Shown here piece by piece: positions 33,497 through 44,049 of a stretch of 64,000 bases of DNA; the stretch's first letter is position 1; each line of letters begins with the position of its first letter. The DNA is from Tricholoma matsutake (Eukaryota; Basidiomycota; Agaricomycetes; Agaricales; Tricholomataceae). The stretch covers positions 4,464,001-4,528,000 of the forward strand of contig AP026538.1 in the NCBI GenBank assembly GCA_026075535.2, given 5' to 3'. The notes below the pieces were generated by a model, which saw only the letters and a program-made list of their open reading frames with translations, was not told where the DNA came from and did no database searches. A program made the position numbers and the translations under genes.

Positions 33497-33969
33497 ACAG
33501 AATTGTATCTGTGCTTACTATGTTGGAAATGCTTCAGAAACTGTGTAAATGATGAATGGCATTGATGAATCAGGTAGTAGATAAATTCAAAACTGGTCAC
33601 TGGCAGTGTACTTGAGTTTAATTATGAATTCTATCTCTCAACAGCTCAACGTGAGATGGGCAATAGTGTAACAACTTAAAGATGAATGGACATATCATTA
33701 AGATATGTGCAGCATTGTGCCATGCAGAGGTTGACAAAACAGCACCACCATCTAAGTGAACAAATTGCAAAACAGATAAGTAATGCCAGTATAATTAATA
33801 TAGATTAATCACTCAATGTAAGTAGAACTGGTGAACAATAAGATGGATTGACTCAGAGATGAGGAGTTCAAGTAAATTGCAATGAGCTTCAGTTATCACA
33901 CACTTGAATATCATGATCATGATCATTGTAGTAGTATGACCATTCAAGTTGCCCAAACACTGCCCGAGT
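33497..33969. other. KDZ-2B spacer
   Basis: Non-coding counterpart of 9891-10633, with some rearrangement. No gene seen. Confidence 0.6.
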
Positions 33970-33979
33970 ACTAGTAGTT

Positions 33980-34472
33980 AGGGCACGGCACGGGTATGGG
34001 TACAGGTATGGGATTGCCATACCCGGGCAACACCATACCCTTTTCCACAGTGTTACAGGTATGTGCAGGTATGCTGGTACCCAGATTTTGGTCAGGTGAG
34101 TGATCATCTGTGTTGAGATTTCGACTTTTTAATGACATATCATGGGAAAAACCCCCTGTGATGAGATGTGAACATCTTTTTCAGCAAATTTCTATCAAAT
34201 ATCATGAAAAATAACAGTAAAAAATGCAGGGGTACTTTGTGATGACATATCCATGAGTCGGGGTGACATGACTCACGGGTTTACCCCCCATGAGAAGATG
34301 CAAACATCTTTTCCTATCAAATATAATGAAAAATATCAATATCCGTGAATAACCATGGGTAACCCGCAAAAACCCGTGGTAACACTGTACCCCTACCCAT
34401 GTGGGTATGGTGTTCATGGGTATGGGTAGGGGTATAAGAAAATATACCCGAGGGTTACCCATGCCATGCCCT
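33980..34472. mobile_element. 493-bp element with (GGGTA)-rich inverted ends and 10-bp duplication
   Basis: It begins AGGGCACGGCACGGGTA and its other end, inverted, is AGGGCATGGCATGGGTA. Flanked by actagtagtt on both sides (33970-33979, 34473-34482); KDZ-2A lacks it (about 10210). Interior has degenerate repeats of tacccatg and gatgtgaacatctttt. A 10-bp duplication is in the Mutator-like range (9-11 bp). No coding capacity. Its right end is clearly related to the end of the element at 40880-41980. Confidence 0.78.
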
Positions 34473-34482
34473 ACTAGTAGTT

Positions 34483-34916
34483 CAAATTATTTATGGTGGA
34501 ACTGAGTAGTATTAATATCATGTACTATATTTTTGAATACCTTGAAAGTAGTCTTATAGAACTGTACAATGAGACTACATGATAGCTAGCTATGACTTGG
34601 AGATGAACACACTAGTATTACATGGTGTAATAGTACTACTTGTAGTACATGCCAACTATCAGTGAATCTCACAAACCTGATCCTGCAAACTACTGCTATG
34701 AGTAGATTAATTACTCACAGATGTAGTCCAACTCAGGCTTACAGAATTACAACCTTTAGTCGATAACACACAAACCTTCAAGTTCACACCAGAGTTGTTT
34801 TTCTATTTTACAATTTAATCTTATCATCTTTGTTTGTTCATACTTATTGATGACCTCTATTTGACTCTTGACACTGAATTCCAAGTTTATCTCTGCCACA
34901 TTACCTACATCTACTA
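34483..34916. other. KDZ-2B spacer, continued
   Basis: Matches KDZ-2A 10200 down to 9850; AT-rich, rich in tactagtagta-like runs, no gene. Confidence 0.6.
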
Positions 34917-36210
34917 TGCCAGTAAAACTTGAGGGGAAAGCCTGACTCTTCAATGCTTCAGGAATTGCTGCCTCCTATGTTTCCCTGCTTGGCTCTGCTT
35001 TCTCACCAGAAAAACAAGCAGCAGCACATGTGGTCTTGCAATACAATCAGCACACAACTGATTATAGCAAAACCAGAATGGATGGAGGCCTCCACCCAAT
35101 GTATCTCCAGCTACATGGATTGGGCAGTGCTAGTGAGCAAGAGCTCAAGGAAAACAAGAGGCTCTTGGAAGTATCACAGTCTGACTTATTTGATGCGGTG
35201 AGGTTTTGCTGTTATATTCATCTCAGGGTACTTTTAGAACAACAAAGATATCTACTCTAGATGGAGGCATATCTGTCCTTCTATGGTGCCTGGGCTTCAA
35301 GCCATCAGAGTGATCTGGTGCTGAGCATATGACTATTGACACTTACATATCACCTCATGAACTGAAGGAAGGTGGTAAGGATTTGATGAAGCATATAGTG
35401 CTCCTTGTGCAGTCATTTGGTGCCAATATTGCACTGCCTCATCTTCATCATTTTGAAGCACATTGTGCTGTGAAAGGAGTAAGGCCTCCATCTGTGCCAG
35501 GTATAGTTTTTATTCAAGCTTGGTGGTTAACATTAATAATAATAATCCATTCTGCCTCTAGTCCCAGGCAATGAGCTCATGGTAGATGGGTCTTCCTATC
35601 TCCCTCCGCCCATTATGAAAGGTGGACCACACTTTTGCTGTCAATGCTGTCCTGCAGGAACATATGCCCAAGACATCATGATTCATAGTCTTCCTCTGAG
35701 CCAGCCACTTCATAGCTCGTTCAACCCATTGTCTTCTGGTCTCAGGCCTGTCAAATTTCAGCCTAAAACTGCCATTAGCAAGAGCACCAAGGTCACCAAT
35801 GATGATGATGACATTGACAATGACCCTGGATGGCTAAAGGAAGGGGTCATTGAGGTGTCAAAGTATGATACCCCTCTGCCTGTCATCAAGGGTAAGTGAT
35901 TCTGCATGGGATCAAATTTTTATATTGACAAAAAATTTAGCTCCATGAAAAAGTGCCGCTGATGGATTCCAAGGTGTGATTATCAGTCTCGGGCCACACA
36001 CTGATGCAGCTCTGGATCAGTTTGGGCTTGATGACAGTTTAGTCCCTCAGTTGCACATTCTCACATGCACTATTTGTGATACGCAGTGGGAGCAGATCTT
36101 GCAGACTACAAAGTGGGGCTTGAGCTATGAACAGGCAGTGAACTTGGTGAATGCAATGAAATGTGATATCAAAGCTCAGCAAGTTCAGCCAGCCCAAGTA
36201 AGTCCTTGAT
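34917..36210 (+). pseudogene. KDZ-2 partner gene 1, copy B
   Basis: Same gene as 8566-9890. Visible blocks in order: MPVKLEGKA then a TGA where copy A has Arg, VLQYNQHTTDYSKTRMDGGL, HPMYLQLHGLGSASEQELKE, an intron at about 35195-35255, MTIDTYISPHELKEGGKDLM, ALPHLHHFEAHCAVKGVRPP, an intron at about 35502-35562, MVDGSSYLPPPIMKGGPHF, SSFNPLSSGLRPVKFQPKT, and the last exon SLGPHTDAALDQFGLDDSLV, CDTQWEQILQTTKWGLSYE. Two copies with conserved protein blocks argue for past selection. Function not recognised. Confidence 0.6.
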
Positions 36211-36396
36211 ATTCTTATCATTGTTTCTGTTTGATCTCAAGTGGGATAGTCATTGATGTCATGGGGAACATTTGCTTTTTCTTATTTTTCCTAGCTTTAC
36301 TTGCTGTCATGTTTGCCTATGTCAGGTTGTTCCTTTTCTGAACCCAAGGGGCTGTGATTTTTGAACCTTGTAGTTTCTGACTAAAATCACATAGAT
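36211..36396. other. KDZ-2B spacer before hAT insertion
   Basis: Non-coding; matches KDZ-2A near 8540-8570 only at its end. Confidence 0.45.
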
Positions 36397-36404
36397 GCTA
36401 AAAC

Positions 36405-36709
36405 TAGTGTTTCAAAGTCCAGTCAGGTTCTGACTTTTTGCAACTTTTTTGATTTCAAAAAGCTGTATTATAAATTCAGGGAAAATCCAAGAATTCACCA
36501 AAATATTACAGGAGATAGAATTTGCAAAAGACTGGGGGGTCCTCTCTGGCATGAAAAATTTCAGCCACCCACTGTCAAAATAATCACGAAATTTAGGAGT
36601 GGATAGAGAATGAAAAATAATGGGGGGTTCCTCCCTCAGGAAAAAAAAATCTGTCCAACCATTGTTAAGATATATCAAAAATCAAAAAAAACTGGACTTC
36701 GAAACACTA
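36405..36709. mobile_element. hAT-like MITE, 305 bp
   Basis: Ends TAGTGTTTCAAAGTCCAGT and, inverted, TAGTGTTTCGAAGTCCAGT. The flanking 8-bp duplication gctaaaac (36397-36404, 36710-36717) is exact, and KDZ-2A has the empty site (about 8535). It shares the TAGTGTTT end with the 833-bp element, so one transposase may have moved both. Confidence 0.88.
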
Positions 36710-36717
36710 GCTAAAAC

Positions 36718-37465
36718 TTACTAGGTTCTTCCAGTTTTTATTTTCATTTGGTTTTCGGAATCTTGCCTTACCCCCAGTCTAATTTGTGGACACACAGATA
36801 AGATTCTGCCTCCACAATTGATCATTTGTGAATTGGGGTCAGTCTGTTCCAAGTGAGCATAAGTCTCTACTTCCACCGTCTTATTTCCTCACATCAAACC
36901 TGAATAGATCTGCACATACTTAATTTCGATGGACAAGCGCAACCATGGCTTGTGAACTGTGAACCTGAAGACCCAGATATCTAATTATGCTAAATCAAAT
37001 TTGGTATGGTCCATGAATCTCTACTTCTAAACAGAGAGCGAGCCTGAAATAAATCTGTTTATGTAGATAAAATTTGGTAAGGTTTTCGAAATTCTACTGT
37101 ATATCTAGTCCTAGAGGACAAGATTCAGAGCAACTGCAAATTGCAAGTCTAGATATGGTCTCCGAATTTCTACTCTACAATCTCATCACTTGTATTTTTC
37201 ACTGCGGTGTGAACCTGACTCAGAGGATTTGTGCATATATAAACAATTCCGTTCCAACTAAAATTTTGGTGTGCCTTTCACCATGTCAATATAAGCAAAC
37301 TCAAACAGATCTAATTCCATATCCATAGACTTGTATTTTTCACTGCAGCGTGAACCTGACTCAGAGGATTTCTGCATATATAAACAATTCCTTTCCAACT
37401 AAAATTTTGGTGCGCCTTTCACCATGTCAATATAAGTGAACTCAAACAGATCTAATTCCATATCC
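36718..37465. repeat. KDZ-2B spacer with tandem 140-bp duplication
   Basis: Counterpart of 7800-8540. The block cttgtatttttcactgc...tccatatccata occurs twice (about 37188-37327 and 37331-37470). No gene. Confidence 0.7.
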
Positions 37466-37470
37466 ATATC

Positions 37471-37819
37471 TGTTAGGAAACAGCCCCATTGCCTAATAAT
37501 ATTTTATTTTATTTTATTATGTTGAATTATGCTACATTACGCTGAATGACACTACATTTTGATAGTGTGAGAATTCTATTTCCAATATATGTAACATAGT
37601 ATATAAACCCTAAATATACACCTAGGGAACTGCAGTTGTGTTCTCTTAGGTATTCCACCTACACTTGTGGTGTGAAACACCTTTCTCAACAAACTCATCT
37701 ATTAATAACCCCTCACATCAAAACCATCAATTCCCCCATCACACATGTGCATCATGCACCCTTCTTGTAGAGAGAACCCACACAGTCTTAGCTAGCAGAT
37801 AGTGGGTGTTGCCCTAACA
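37471..37819 (+). repeat. Gy-1 5' LTR
   Basis: 349 bp, TGTTAGGAAAC...GCCCTAACA. A TATA box (tatataaa, 37600-37607) lies about 34 nt before agttgtgttct (37634-37644), the probable transcript start. Confidence 0.9.
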
Positions 37820-37821
37820 GA

Positions 37822-37832
37822 AGAACACAACT
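37822..37832 (+). promoter_or_regulatory. Gy-1 self-priming primer-binding site (agaacacaact)
   Basis: Two bases after the LTR, this 11-mer is the exact reverse complement of agttgtgttct at 37634-37644, the likely first 11 nt of the transcript. Tf1/sushi elements prime this way instead of using a tRNA. Confidence 0.7.
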
Positions 37833-38327
37833 CTCCATATCAGTGTGCCTTCTCTTACTTGTGCATACATCATTGTTTCACCGTGCCACATCTGATTACT
37901 TATCCTTTCGGCATGAGCTGGAAGTACTTGTATATACATAATCCACCTTTTCTTTTGTAAGCTGACACCAGGCCTTGCCTTACATTGTGACTGCCAGTGA
38001 TCGAGAGGCAGTGTTCGTTATTAGGACAGCTGCAACCAGACAACTGATTGGATCTGGTTTAGTCTCGATTTACATTACTCTATTTGGATGACTATTTTAG
38101 TTACAAGCTGAATTCAGTATTATCCCTGAGATCAGGCACTGTTGGAAGGGATATTGATCCAAAGTGCTTGATGAACAAATGAACAAATAAACAATTGATG
38201 AACAAATGAGTTTTGCTGAGTTTGGTACCTGAGTTACTGAATCATGTGACCCGTAGACATTTGGAGAGGTCTCAAAGAACAAGTTTTGAGTCTGCCAAAG
38301 AAGTGATTCATCATAGCTTTAACCATT

Positions 38328-40040
38328 ATGTCTGAATCCTCAACTTCTAATCCTGGTCCTAATCCTGTTCCCACACCAGAGGCAAAAATTGATGCACTTA
38401 TGGTGCAAATGTTGCAATTAGTGTCGGTGTTGGCAGCATCACAGCCCAGACTAGCAGAAGTACAGCCAGAGACAACAGGAGATAGAGATGATGAGATGGA
38501 GGAGATGGTGGAGTGGATGTCACAGGATAATGTGCAGGCAGCAGAGAAATCTGGAAATGGAAAAGCGCACTTACCTAAGTACGCGCCCCCACAAATCTTT
38601 GACTGTACCATGGAGAATACAAAATCTTTTATCAGCTCTATAGTATTGTACATCCATGGGAGGAAGCCAGAGTTTTGTACAGCCTAGGATCATGTTTGCT
38701 CTCTCATACATTCAGGGGGGGAAAGCACAGTTCTGGAGAAACAAGGCTATTAATCAAATTGCCACAGGAAATAAACCATTTGCAACCTTCAAGGAATTTC
38801 TGGAGAGATTGGAGGCACAGTTTGGGGACCCTTATCCAAAGGTGACAGCCAATGCCAAATTAAAAACCATGCACCAAGGTTCCCTGATGGCAGATGAATT
38901 TATTTTGCAGTTCAAAGCAGAAGCTTTGCAGATGGATATGGGAGAAGCGGTGTTGGTAGAATTTTTGAAAGCAGGATTAAATCCCTCTTTATTGAAGTCT
39001 ATCTACTGACTACCTTCTATGCCAGAGAAGTTGGACGAGTGGTATAATTGGGTGATGCACCTTGATTGGCAATATCGGCAGGAACAGGCAGAATCGAAGT
39101 TGATATACAGAAGTAGTAAATTTGGAGAGCCATCAGGAGGAAAGTCCGAGAAAGGAAAGGCGCCTCAGGCGCAAACTCCGAGGGCACAGCCACTGGCCAT
39201 GGCAGTGACACTGTTAAGAACTGATCCTAGAGGGTTCGTCAGAATCCGATTGGACACTGTGGGTGTTATTTATGGAAGGTTGTCAGGTCATTGCAGATTC
39301 AGCGGGGAGGGGAAATGGAATGGACTTGGCTTCAGCTTGTAAGAAGCTGCACCCTTCACCTCGTCCGGTGTCCTAATTTCAAGTTGGAGGTTTGGAGGCA
39401 GGGACAGGAAAGTGCGGGTAAATGCAGAAAGGAGTACGGAGGGACTTAGGTTAAGTTCAGATGAGGTTAGAACTTTCAGAGGGAGACTGGAGGTCGAGTT
39501 GAACAGAGTTCAGACTCTTAGAGAACTGGGGTTTGGAGTAGAAGGAGGTTTTTGATTGGCAGATTAAAGTTGAGTCTATGTCGATATACGAACTGAGGAA
39601 TACAAGGCGAGACTAACTAAGCTTAAATACTGTAGTCCGGAATAATGTGGAACAGGAACGAAGACTGCGGCAGTGTCTTGACTGCATAGATAAATTATCT
39701 AATGGGAGCCACACAGGAATCCATAGTCAAATTTGCAATAGAGACGGCAGCCTTGGGAAGGCAGCTGTGGATGCTGTACAAGGTGGCCTGGTGCACAGCA
39801 GTGTGGGCAGTGCAAGGCAGCCAGGAACAAAATTGGGAGGTGTAGGCAAAAGTCATGTTCGACGTGCGGGAGAGTCGGATGGATGCGGGTTCCAATCGGG
39901 CGAGGAACGGTTCTTGACAGACACCTATAGCTACAGAGTCAGCAGCACCAGCAGATGCAATGGAGGTTGATCAAGTGGGGAGACGAGCCCCACTTAAATG
40001 TTTTAACTGTGGGCAGTTAGGACACATTGCTAGGAATTGT
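38328..40040 (+). pseudogene. Gy-1 gag with CCHC knuckle (interrupted)
   Basis: The capsid-like polyprotein starts at 38328 (MSESSTSNPGPNPVPTPEAK). A frameshift near 38660 separates the N-terminus from the retrotransposon-gag core: ALSYIQGGKAQFWRNKAINQ, FKEFLERLEAQFGDPY and AEALQMDMGEAVLVEFLKAG. After a TGA at 39007 the linker continues (WYNWVMHLDWQYRQEQAES). It is split in frame by the solo LTR at 39212; AMAVT rejoins [17 protein letters not shown]. The nucleic-acid-binding knuckle [14 protein letters not shown] lies at 39999-40040 with perfect C-x2-C-x4-H-x4-C spacing. The gag precursor would assemble virus-like particles in the cytoplasm. Confidence 0.88.
39212..39919. mobile_element. Solo LTR-like insertion inside Gy-1 gag, 708 bp
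   Basis: Begins TGTTAAGAAC and ends GTTCTTGACA, with the 5-bp duplication gacac on both sides (39207-39211, 39920-39924). Removal restores the gag frame exactly. TG...CA ends and a 5-bp duplication fit a solitary LTR. No second copy is in the window to confirm the family. Confidence 0.78.
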
Positions 40041-40058
40041 AGGCAGAAAAGAAACATT

Positions 40059-40866
40059 GGTGACTGAGGTTCAAGCCTTCTTGGGACTCGCAAATTACTA
40101 CTGTCGCTTTGTGCATAATTTTTCCAAAATTGCCGCACCCTTACATAACCTTATATGAAAGGGAGTAGTGTGGAGGTGGGGGGAACAGCAGCAGACAGCA
40201 TTTGAGGAGTTGAAGAGGAAGTTTGTGGAGGGACCAATATTAGCCCCAGTAGATTTCATGCATCCCTTACGAGTGGAATCAGATGCATCCGACTTTGCTA
40301 CTGGAGCAGTATTATCAATGCTGTGCAAAGATGACAAATGGCATCCTTGTGCATATTTGTCCTGAGGGTTGAATGATGTGAAAAGGAATTATGATGTGCA
40401 TGACAAAGAGATGTTGGGAATAATATGAGTGTTGGAGGTGTGGAGACATTATTTGGAAGGATGTACACATCAGATTGAGATCTGGACAGATCATCAAAAT
40501 CCAATACTTCATGTCCACTAAAAAGCTTAACTGCTGGCAAGCATGTTGGGCATTATTCCTATTGCATTTTAATTTCCACTTGGTTCATAAAGCAGGAAGC
40601 TTAATGAGGAAAGCAGATGCATTATCCAGACGTATTGATCACAAAAGGGGGGTGGAGGAGGACAATAAGAATATTACCTTACTCAAACCCAAATACTTTT
40701 GCATTTGCACTATGCGTCAAGGGCATCTATTAATAGATAGCTCAGAAATGGAAATGTTGTCTAAAATTAGACAATGTTCAGAAATGGACAATGAAGTAGT
40801 GGAAGCCGTGAAAGCTCTGAAGGGAGAGAAGAAAGGTAATATTAAAGGAGATGAATGGGCTGAGTA
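40059..40866 (+). pseudogene. Gy-1 RT C-terminus and RNase H remnant
   Basis: Opens with [20 protein letters not shown], the end of the reverse transcriptase, fused only a few codons after the gag knuckle. VVWRWGEQQQTAFEELKRKF, DASDFATGAVLS, NDVKRNYDVHDKEMLGII and VLEVWRHYLEG belong to RNase H. A frameshift near 40500 precedes KLNCWQACWALFLLHFNF and RKADALSRRIDH. Comparison with the family form (LNRRQARWALFLSRF) shows several Arg or Ser codons changed at CpG. TGA codons at about 40156, 40363 and 40426 also stand where Arg (CGA) is usual. Confidence 0.88.
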
Positions 40867-40874
40867 ACGAGTGT

Positions 40875-41980
40875 CATGGGTACAGGTAACACCATGAGTA
40901 TCTGGTCACGGGTATGCACGGGTATGGGTATGGGTTTGGGATTATCATACCCATGAAACACCATACCCATACACACGGGTATATGGGTTTTACTAATCTC
41001 ATTTACAGCTGTTTTAATGTTCCGAAGAGACTAGAGGGCCGTGTTTGCTCATTCTTGTCCAATACCAACATCTTTGTTGGAAGGGAGGTAGCAAGAGAAG
41101 GTCTCATATCTAGATGAGTTCTTAATCGTTTGTTGTAATCTTAGGCTTAATTAAATGTAATATACAGTTGTTTTAATGTTCCAAAGAGACGAGAGGGTTT
41201 TGGTTGCTCATTCTTTTTCAATGCCAACATCTTTGTTAGAAGGGGGGTAGCAGGAGAGGGTCTCATATCTTGGTTAGTTCTCCATCATTTGTTGTGATCT
41301 TAGGCTTAATTTTAATCTAATATACAGTTGTTTTAATGTTCCAAAGAGACAAGAGGGTTGTATTTGCTCATTCTTGTCTGATGCCAATATCTTTGTTAGA
41401 AGGTGGGTAGCAGGAGAAGGTCTCATATATAGGTGAGTTCTGCATCATTTTTTGTGACCTTAGGCTTAATTATAATCTAATATACAGTCATTTCAATGTT
41501 CCAAAGAGACTAGAGGGTTGCGGTTGCTCGTTCTTTTTTGATGCCAACATCTTTGTTAGAAGGGGGGTAGCAGGAGAAGGTCTCATATATAGGTGAGTTC
41601 TGCATTGTTTTTTGTGATCTTAGGCTTAATTATAATCTAATATACAGTTGTTTCAATGTTCCAAAGAGACGAGAGGGTTGCAGTTGCTCGTTCTTTTCCG
41701 ATGCCAACATCTTTGTTGGAATGGTGAGAGGGTTCATATTTGGGTAAGCACTCTGTCATTTGTTAGGTTCTAATCTACTTTACAGTTGTTCTGAAGTCCT
41801 GAAGAGTAGTAGAGTAGTATATGAGTGTCCCATCCCCCCAAACCCTCAGATTTGTGGGGGGTTTGGGTATATGATGTAACATGTAGTAATACCTGTAACA
41901 CCATGGTAACACCGCACCCTTACCCGCATGGGTATCGTGTTCATGGGTATGGGTATGTAAAAATATACCCAAGGGTTACC
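40875..41980. mobile_element. (GGGTA)-ended element carrying five 160-bp repeats
   Basis: It interrupts Gy-1 between RNase H and integrase. The left end is rich in cgggtatgggtatggg. The right end, inverted, reads GGGTAACCCTTGGGTATATT and closely matches the right end of the 493-bp element at 33980-34472. No clean duplication could be set, so limits are approximate (to about 10 bp). Non-coding. Confidence 0.65.
41006..41800. repeat. 160-bp tandem repeat, about 4.9 copies
   Basis: Units begin at cagttgttttaatgttcc: 41006, 41165, 41325, 41485, 41645 and a partial one at 41783 (spacing 159, 160, 160, 160, 138). Copies differ at several sites each, so expansion is not recent. Confidence 0.9.
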
Positions 41981-41992
41981 CCTGGAGTTCGC

Positions 41993-42956
41993 TAGGGCTG
42001 AGGAACAAGGGTTGGTGTTATTCCGAGGAAAGGTGTATGTACCAAAGGATCAGGATTTGAGAAGGGAGATCATCCGGTTACATCATAATATGCTGACTGC
42101 TGGACACCCAGGAAGATGGAAGACATTGGAATTAGTAATGAGAAATTATTGGTGGCCCAGAATTTCTAAATATGTGTTGGGGTATGTGGATGTATGTGAT
42201 ATGTGCATGAGGGGGAAGAAATTTCCAGAGAAACCTGCATGGAAATTAATGCTGAATCCTATACCTAAAGTGCCATGGTGAGACATATCTGTGGATTCTA
42301 TTACTGGATTACCCAAGGCTCAAGGGTACAATGCAATATTCATAGTATGTGACTGCTTCATGAAGGAGGTCCATATTATTCCTACTACTACAGAAACCTC
42401 ATCATTGGGCTTGGCACGCCTCTATCTAAATCAGGTATGGCGGTTACATGGATTACCAGATACCATTATCTCTGATTGTGGACCACAATTTGCTTCCGCA
42501 TTTATGTGAGAACTAAACAATGTATTGGGGATTCAAACTAAATTATCTACAGCATATCACCCGCAAACTGATGGGCAGACAGAGAGAATGAACCAGGAGT
42601 TGGAGCAGTACCTATGTATGTTTGTCAACTACCAACAAACTGACTGGCCCCAATGGTTGGAAATTGCTGAATTTTCCCACAATAATAAATTCCATTCCGC
42701 TACTCGCATGTCACCCTTCTTTGCTAATTATGGGTATCATCACCACATGGGAATAGAACCCCAAAGGGAAGTTAAGGTACAATTGGTAGAAGACTTTGTA
42801 TCTAAGATGCAAAAGGTACAAGAAGAAGTGGAGGCGGCATTGATGAAAGCACATGATGATGTGAGGCGACACGCAGATCATACTCAAGCTCCTGCTCCAG
42901 AGTACAATGTTGGTGACTTGGTATGGCTAAGTACCAAGGACCTAAATATTCCATGA
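41993..42956 (+). pseudogene. Gy-1 integrase
   Basis: Integrase with the zinc-binding N-terminus (LHHNMLTAGHPGRWKTLELV, CDMCMRGK), then the catalytic core: VDSITGLPKAQGYNAIFIVC, HGLPDTIISDCGPQFASAFM, GIQTKLSTAYHPQTDGQTER and MNQELEQYLCMFVNY. The DD-E triad is therefore present. TGA replaces the expected Arg at 42280 (PW*DIS) and 42508 (AFM*ELN), and at 42954 (NIP*PARKL). All three fit CGA to TGA. The integrase would insert the cDNA copy into chromatin, guided by the chromodomain that follows. Confidence 0.9.
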
Positions 42957-43310
42957 CCTGCTAGGAAACTTACAGAGAAACAAGTTGGCCCATACACAAT
43001 CTCTAAAGTAATTTTGCCTAATGCAGTAGTGCTAAACTTACCCTGATCATTCAAAATTGATCCCAAGATTAACGTTTCCCACATACACCCCTACTGCCTG
43101 CCCACTATTCATGGCCAACAAACCACTCCACAACCTCCCATAATAGTAGAAGGTGCTCCAGAATATATAGTTGAAGAAATTCTAGACTCATGTCTTCGAC
43201 GGAATAAATTGGAGTTCTTAATAAAGTGGAAGAACTATACTGACAAAAATAATTTGTGGGAACCCAAAGAGAATTTTTAGCGAGCACGTAATATGATTGC
43301 CCAATTCTTT
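42957..43310 (+). pseudogene. Gy-1 integrase C-terminus with chromodomain
   Basis: GPYTISKVILPNAVVLNLP ends in a TGA where Arg is expected, then SFKIDPKINVSHIHPY. The chromodomain reads YIVEEILDSCLRRNKLEFLI, KWKNYTDKNNLWEPKENF, with the aromatic/Trp core (YIVEEI...W..Y...NLWEP), and is cut by a TAG at about 43279. Chromodomains on integrases of this clade bind methylated histone H3 and direct insertion to heterochromatin, which fits the setting. Confidence 0.88.
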
Positions 43311-43429
43311 GAACATCCAAATACTCTGCATCACATTGCAAGAATGGTATATGAAAGGATGAAATTCTGGCCTTGCCAAAATTTCACAGAGGGGACAGAT
43401 TCAATATTTTCTTGCCTGGAAGTCAAGGC

Positions 43430-43444
43430 ATAAAAGGGGGGTAA
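43430..43444 (+). promoter_or_regulatory. Gy-1 polypurine tract
   Basis: ataaaaggggggtaa immediately before the 3' LTR; second-strand primer site. Confidence 0.8.
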
Positions 43445-43832
43445 TGTTAGGAAACATCCCCATTACCTAATAGAGTTTCATGTTATTTTATTATGTCAAA
43501 TTACGCTACATTACGCTGAATGACACTACATTTTGATAGCATGAGAATTTTATTTTGCATGCATCAATATGTATGTGCATGTATGAGCGCATCAGTAACA
43601 ACACTGTACAATATATGTAACATAGTATATACACCTAGGGGACCCCAGTTGTGTTCTCTTAGGTATTCCACCTACACTTGTGGTGTGAAACACCTTTCTC
43701 AACAGACTCATCTATTAATAACCCCTCACATCAAAACCATCAATTCCCCCATCGCGCACATGCATCATGCCCCCTTCTTGTAGAGAGAACCTGCATGGTC
43801 TTAGCTAGCAGATAGTGGGTGTCACCCTAACA
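43445..43832 (+). repeat. Gy-1 3' LTR
   Basis: 388 bp, TGTTAGGAAAC...CCCTAACA. Differs from the 5' LTR by point changes and a block (about 43551-43605, tgcatgcatcaatatg...) replacing shorter sequence, so the insertion is old or recombinant. Confidence 0.88.
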
Positions 43833-44049
43833 GTATCTAGTTAGGCATAGATTGGTATGGATGCCTACACAAGTGAACTTGAAATCTAATTCCATATGCA
43901 GGATGATGCGTACATCCTAATGTAGTTGGGCATGGTGAATAATTTTCCAGCAGCACATGTTGGTATGCATGCACATTGACATCTGGGGCCAGAATGCAAT
44001 AATTTAATAGGTTTTTAACTTACTACCCTGTGATAGTGTACCCACCTTC

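Larger units (their letters stand above)
37471..43832 (+). mobile_element. Gy-1: chromodomain Ty3/gypsy retrotransposon (Tf1/sushi-like)
   Basis: LTRs are 37471-37819 and 43445-43832, both TGTTAGG...CCCTAACA. Flanks atatc (37466-37470) and gtatc (43833-43837) match a single atatc at the empty site in KDZ-2A. Order: gag, CCHC knuckle, RNase H, integrase, chromodomain. Protease and most of the reverse transcriptase are deleted between 40041 and 40060. Two further elements sit inside (39212-39919; about 40880-41980). A purine tract (aaaaggggggtaa) abuts the 3' LTR. An 11-nt match supports self-priming. Confidence 0.92.

Noticed and set aside
38097..38282. Minus-strand frame in Gy-1 leader as an antisense gene like that of Gy-2
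   Set aside because: Too short, no splice structure, no Cys cluster, and overlaps the untranslated leader.
43833..43840. Gy-1 lacking a target duplication because its flanks differ (atatc/gtatc)
   Set aside because: The empty site in KDZ-2A shows a single atatc; one flank has a later A-to-G change.
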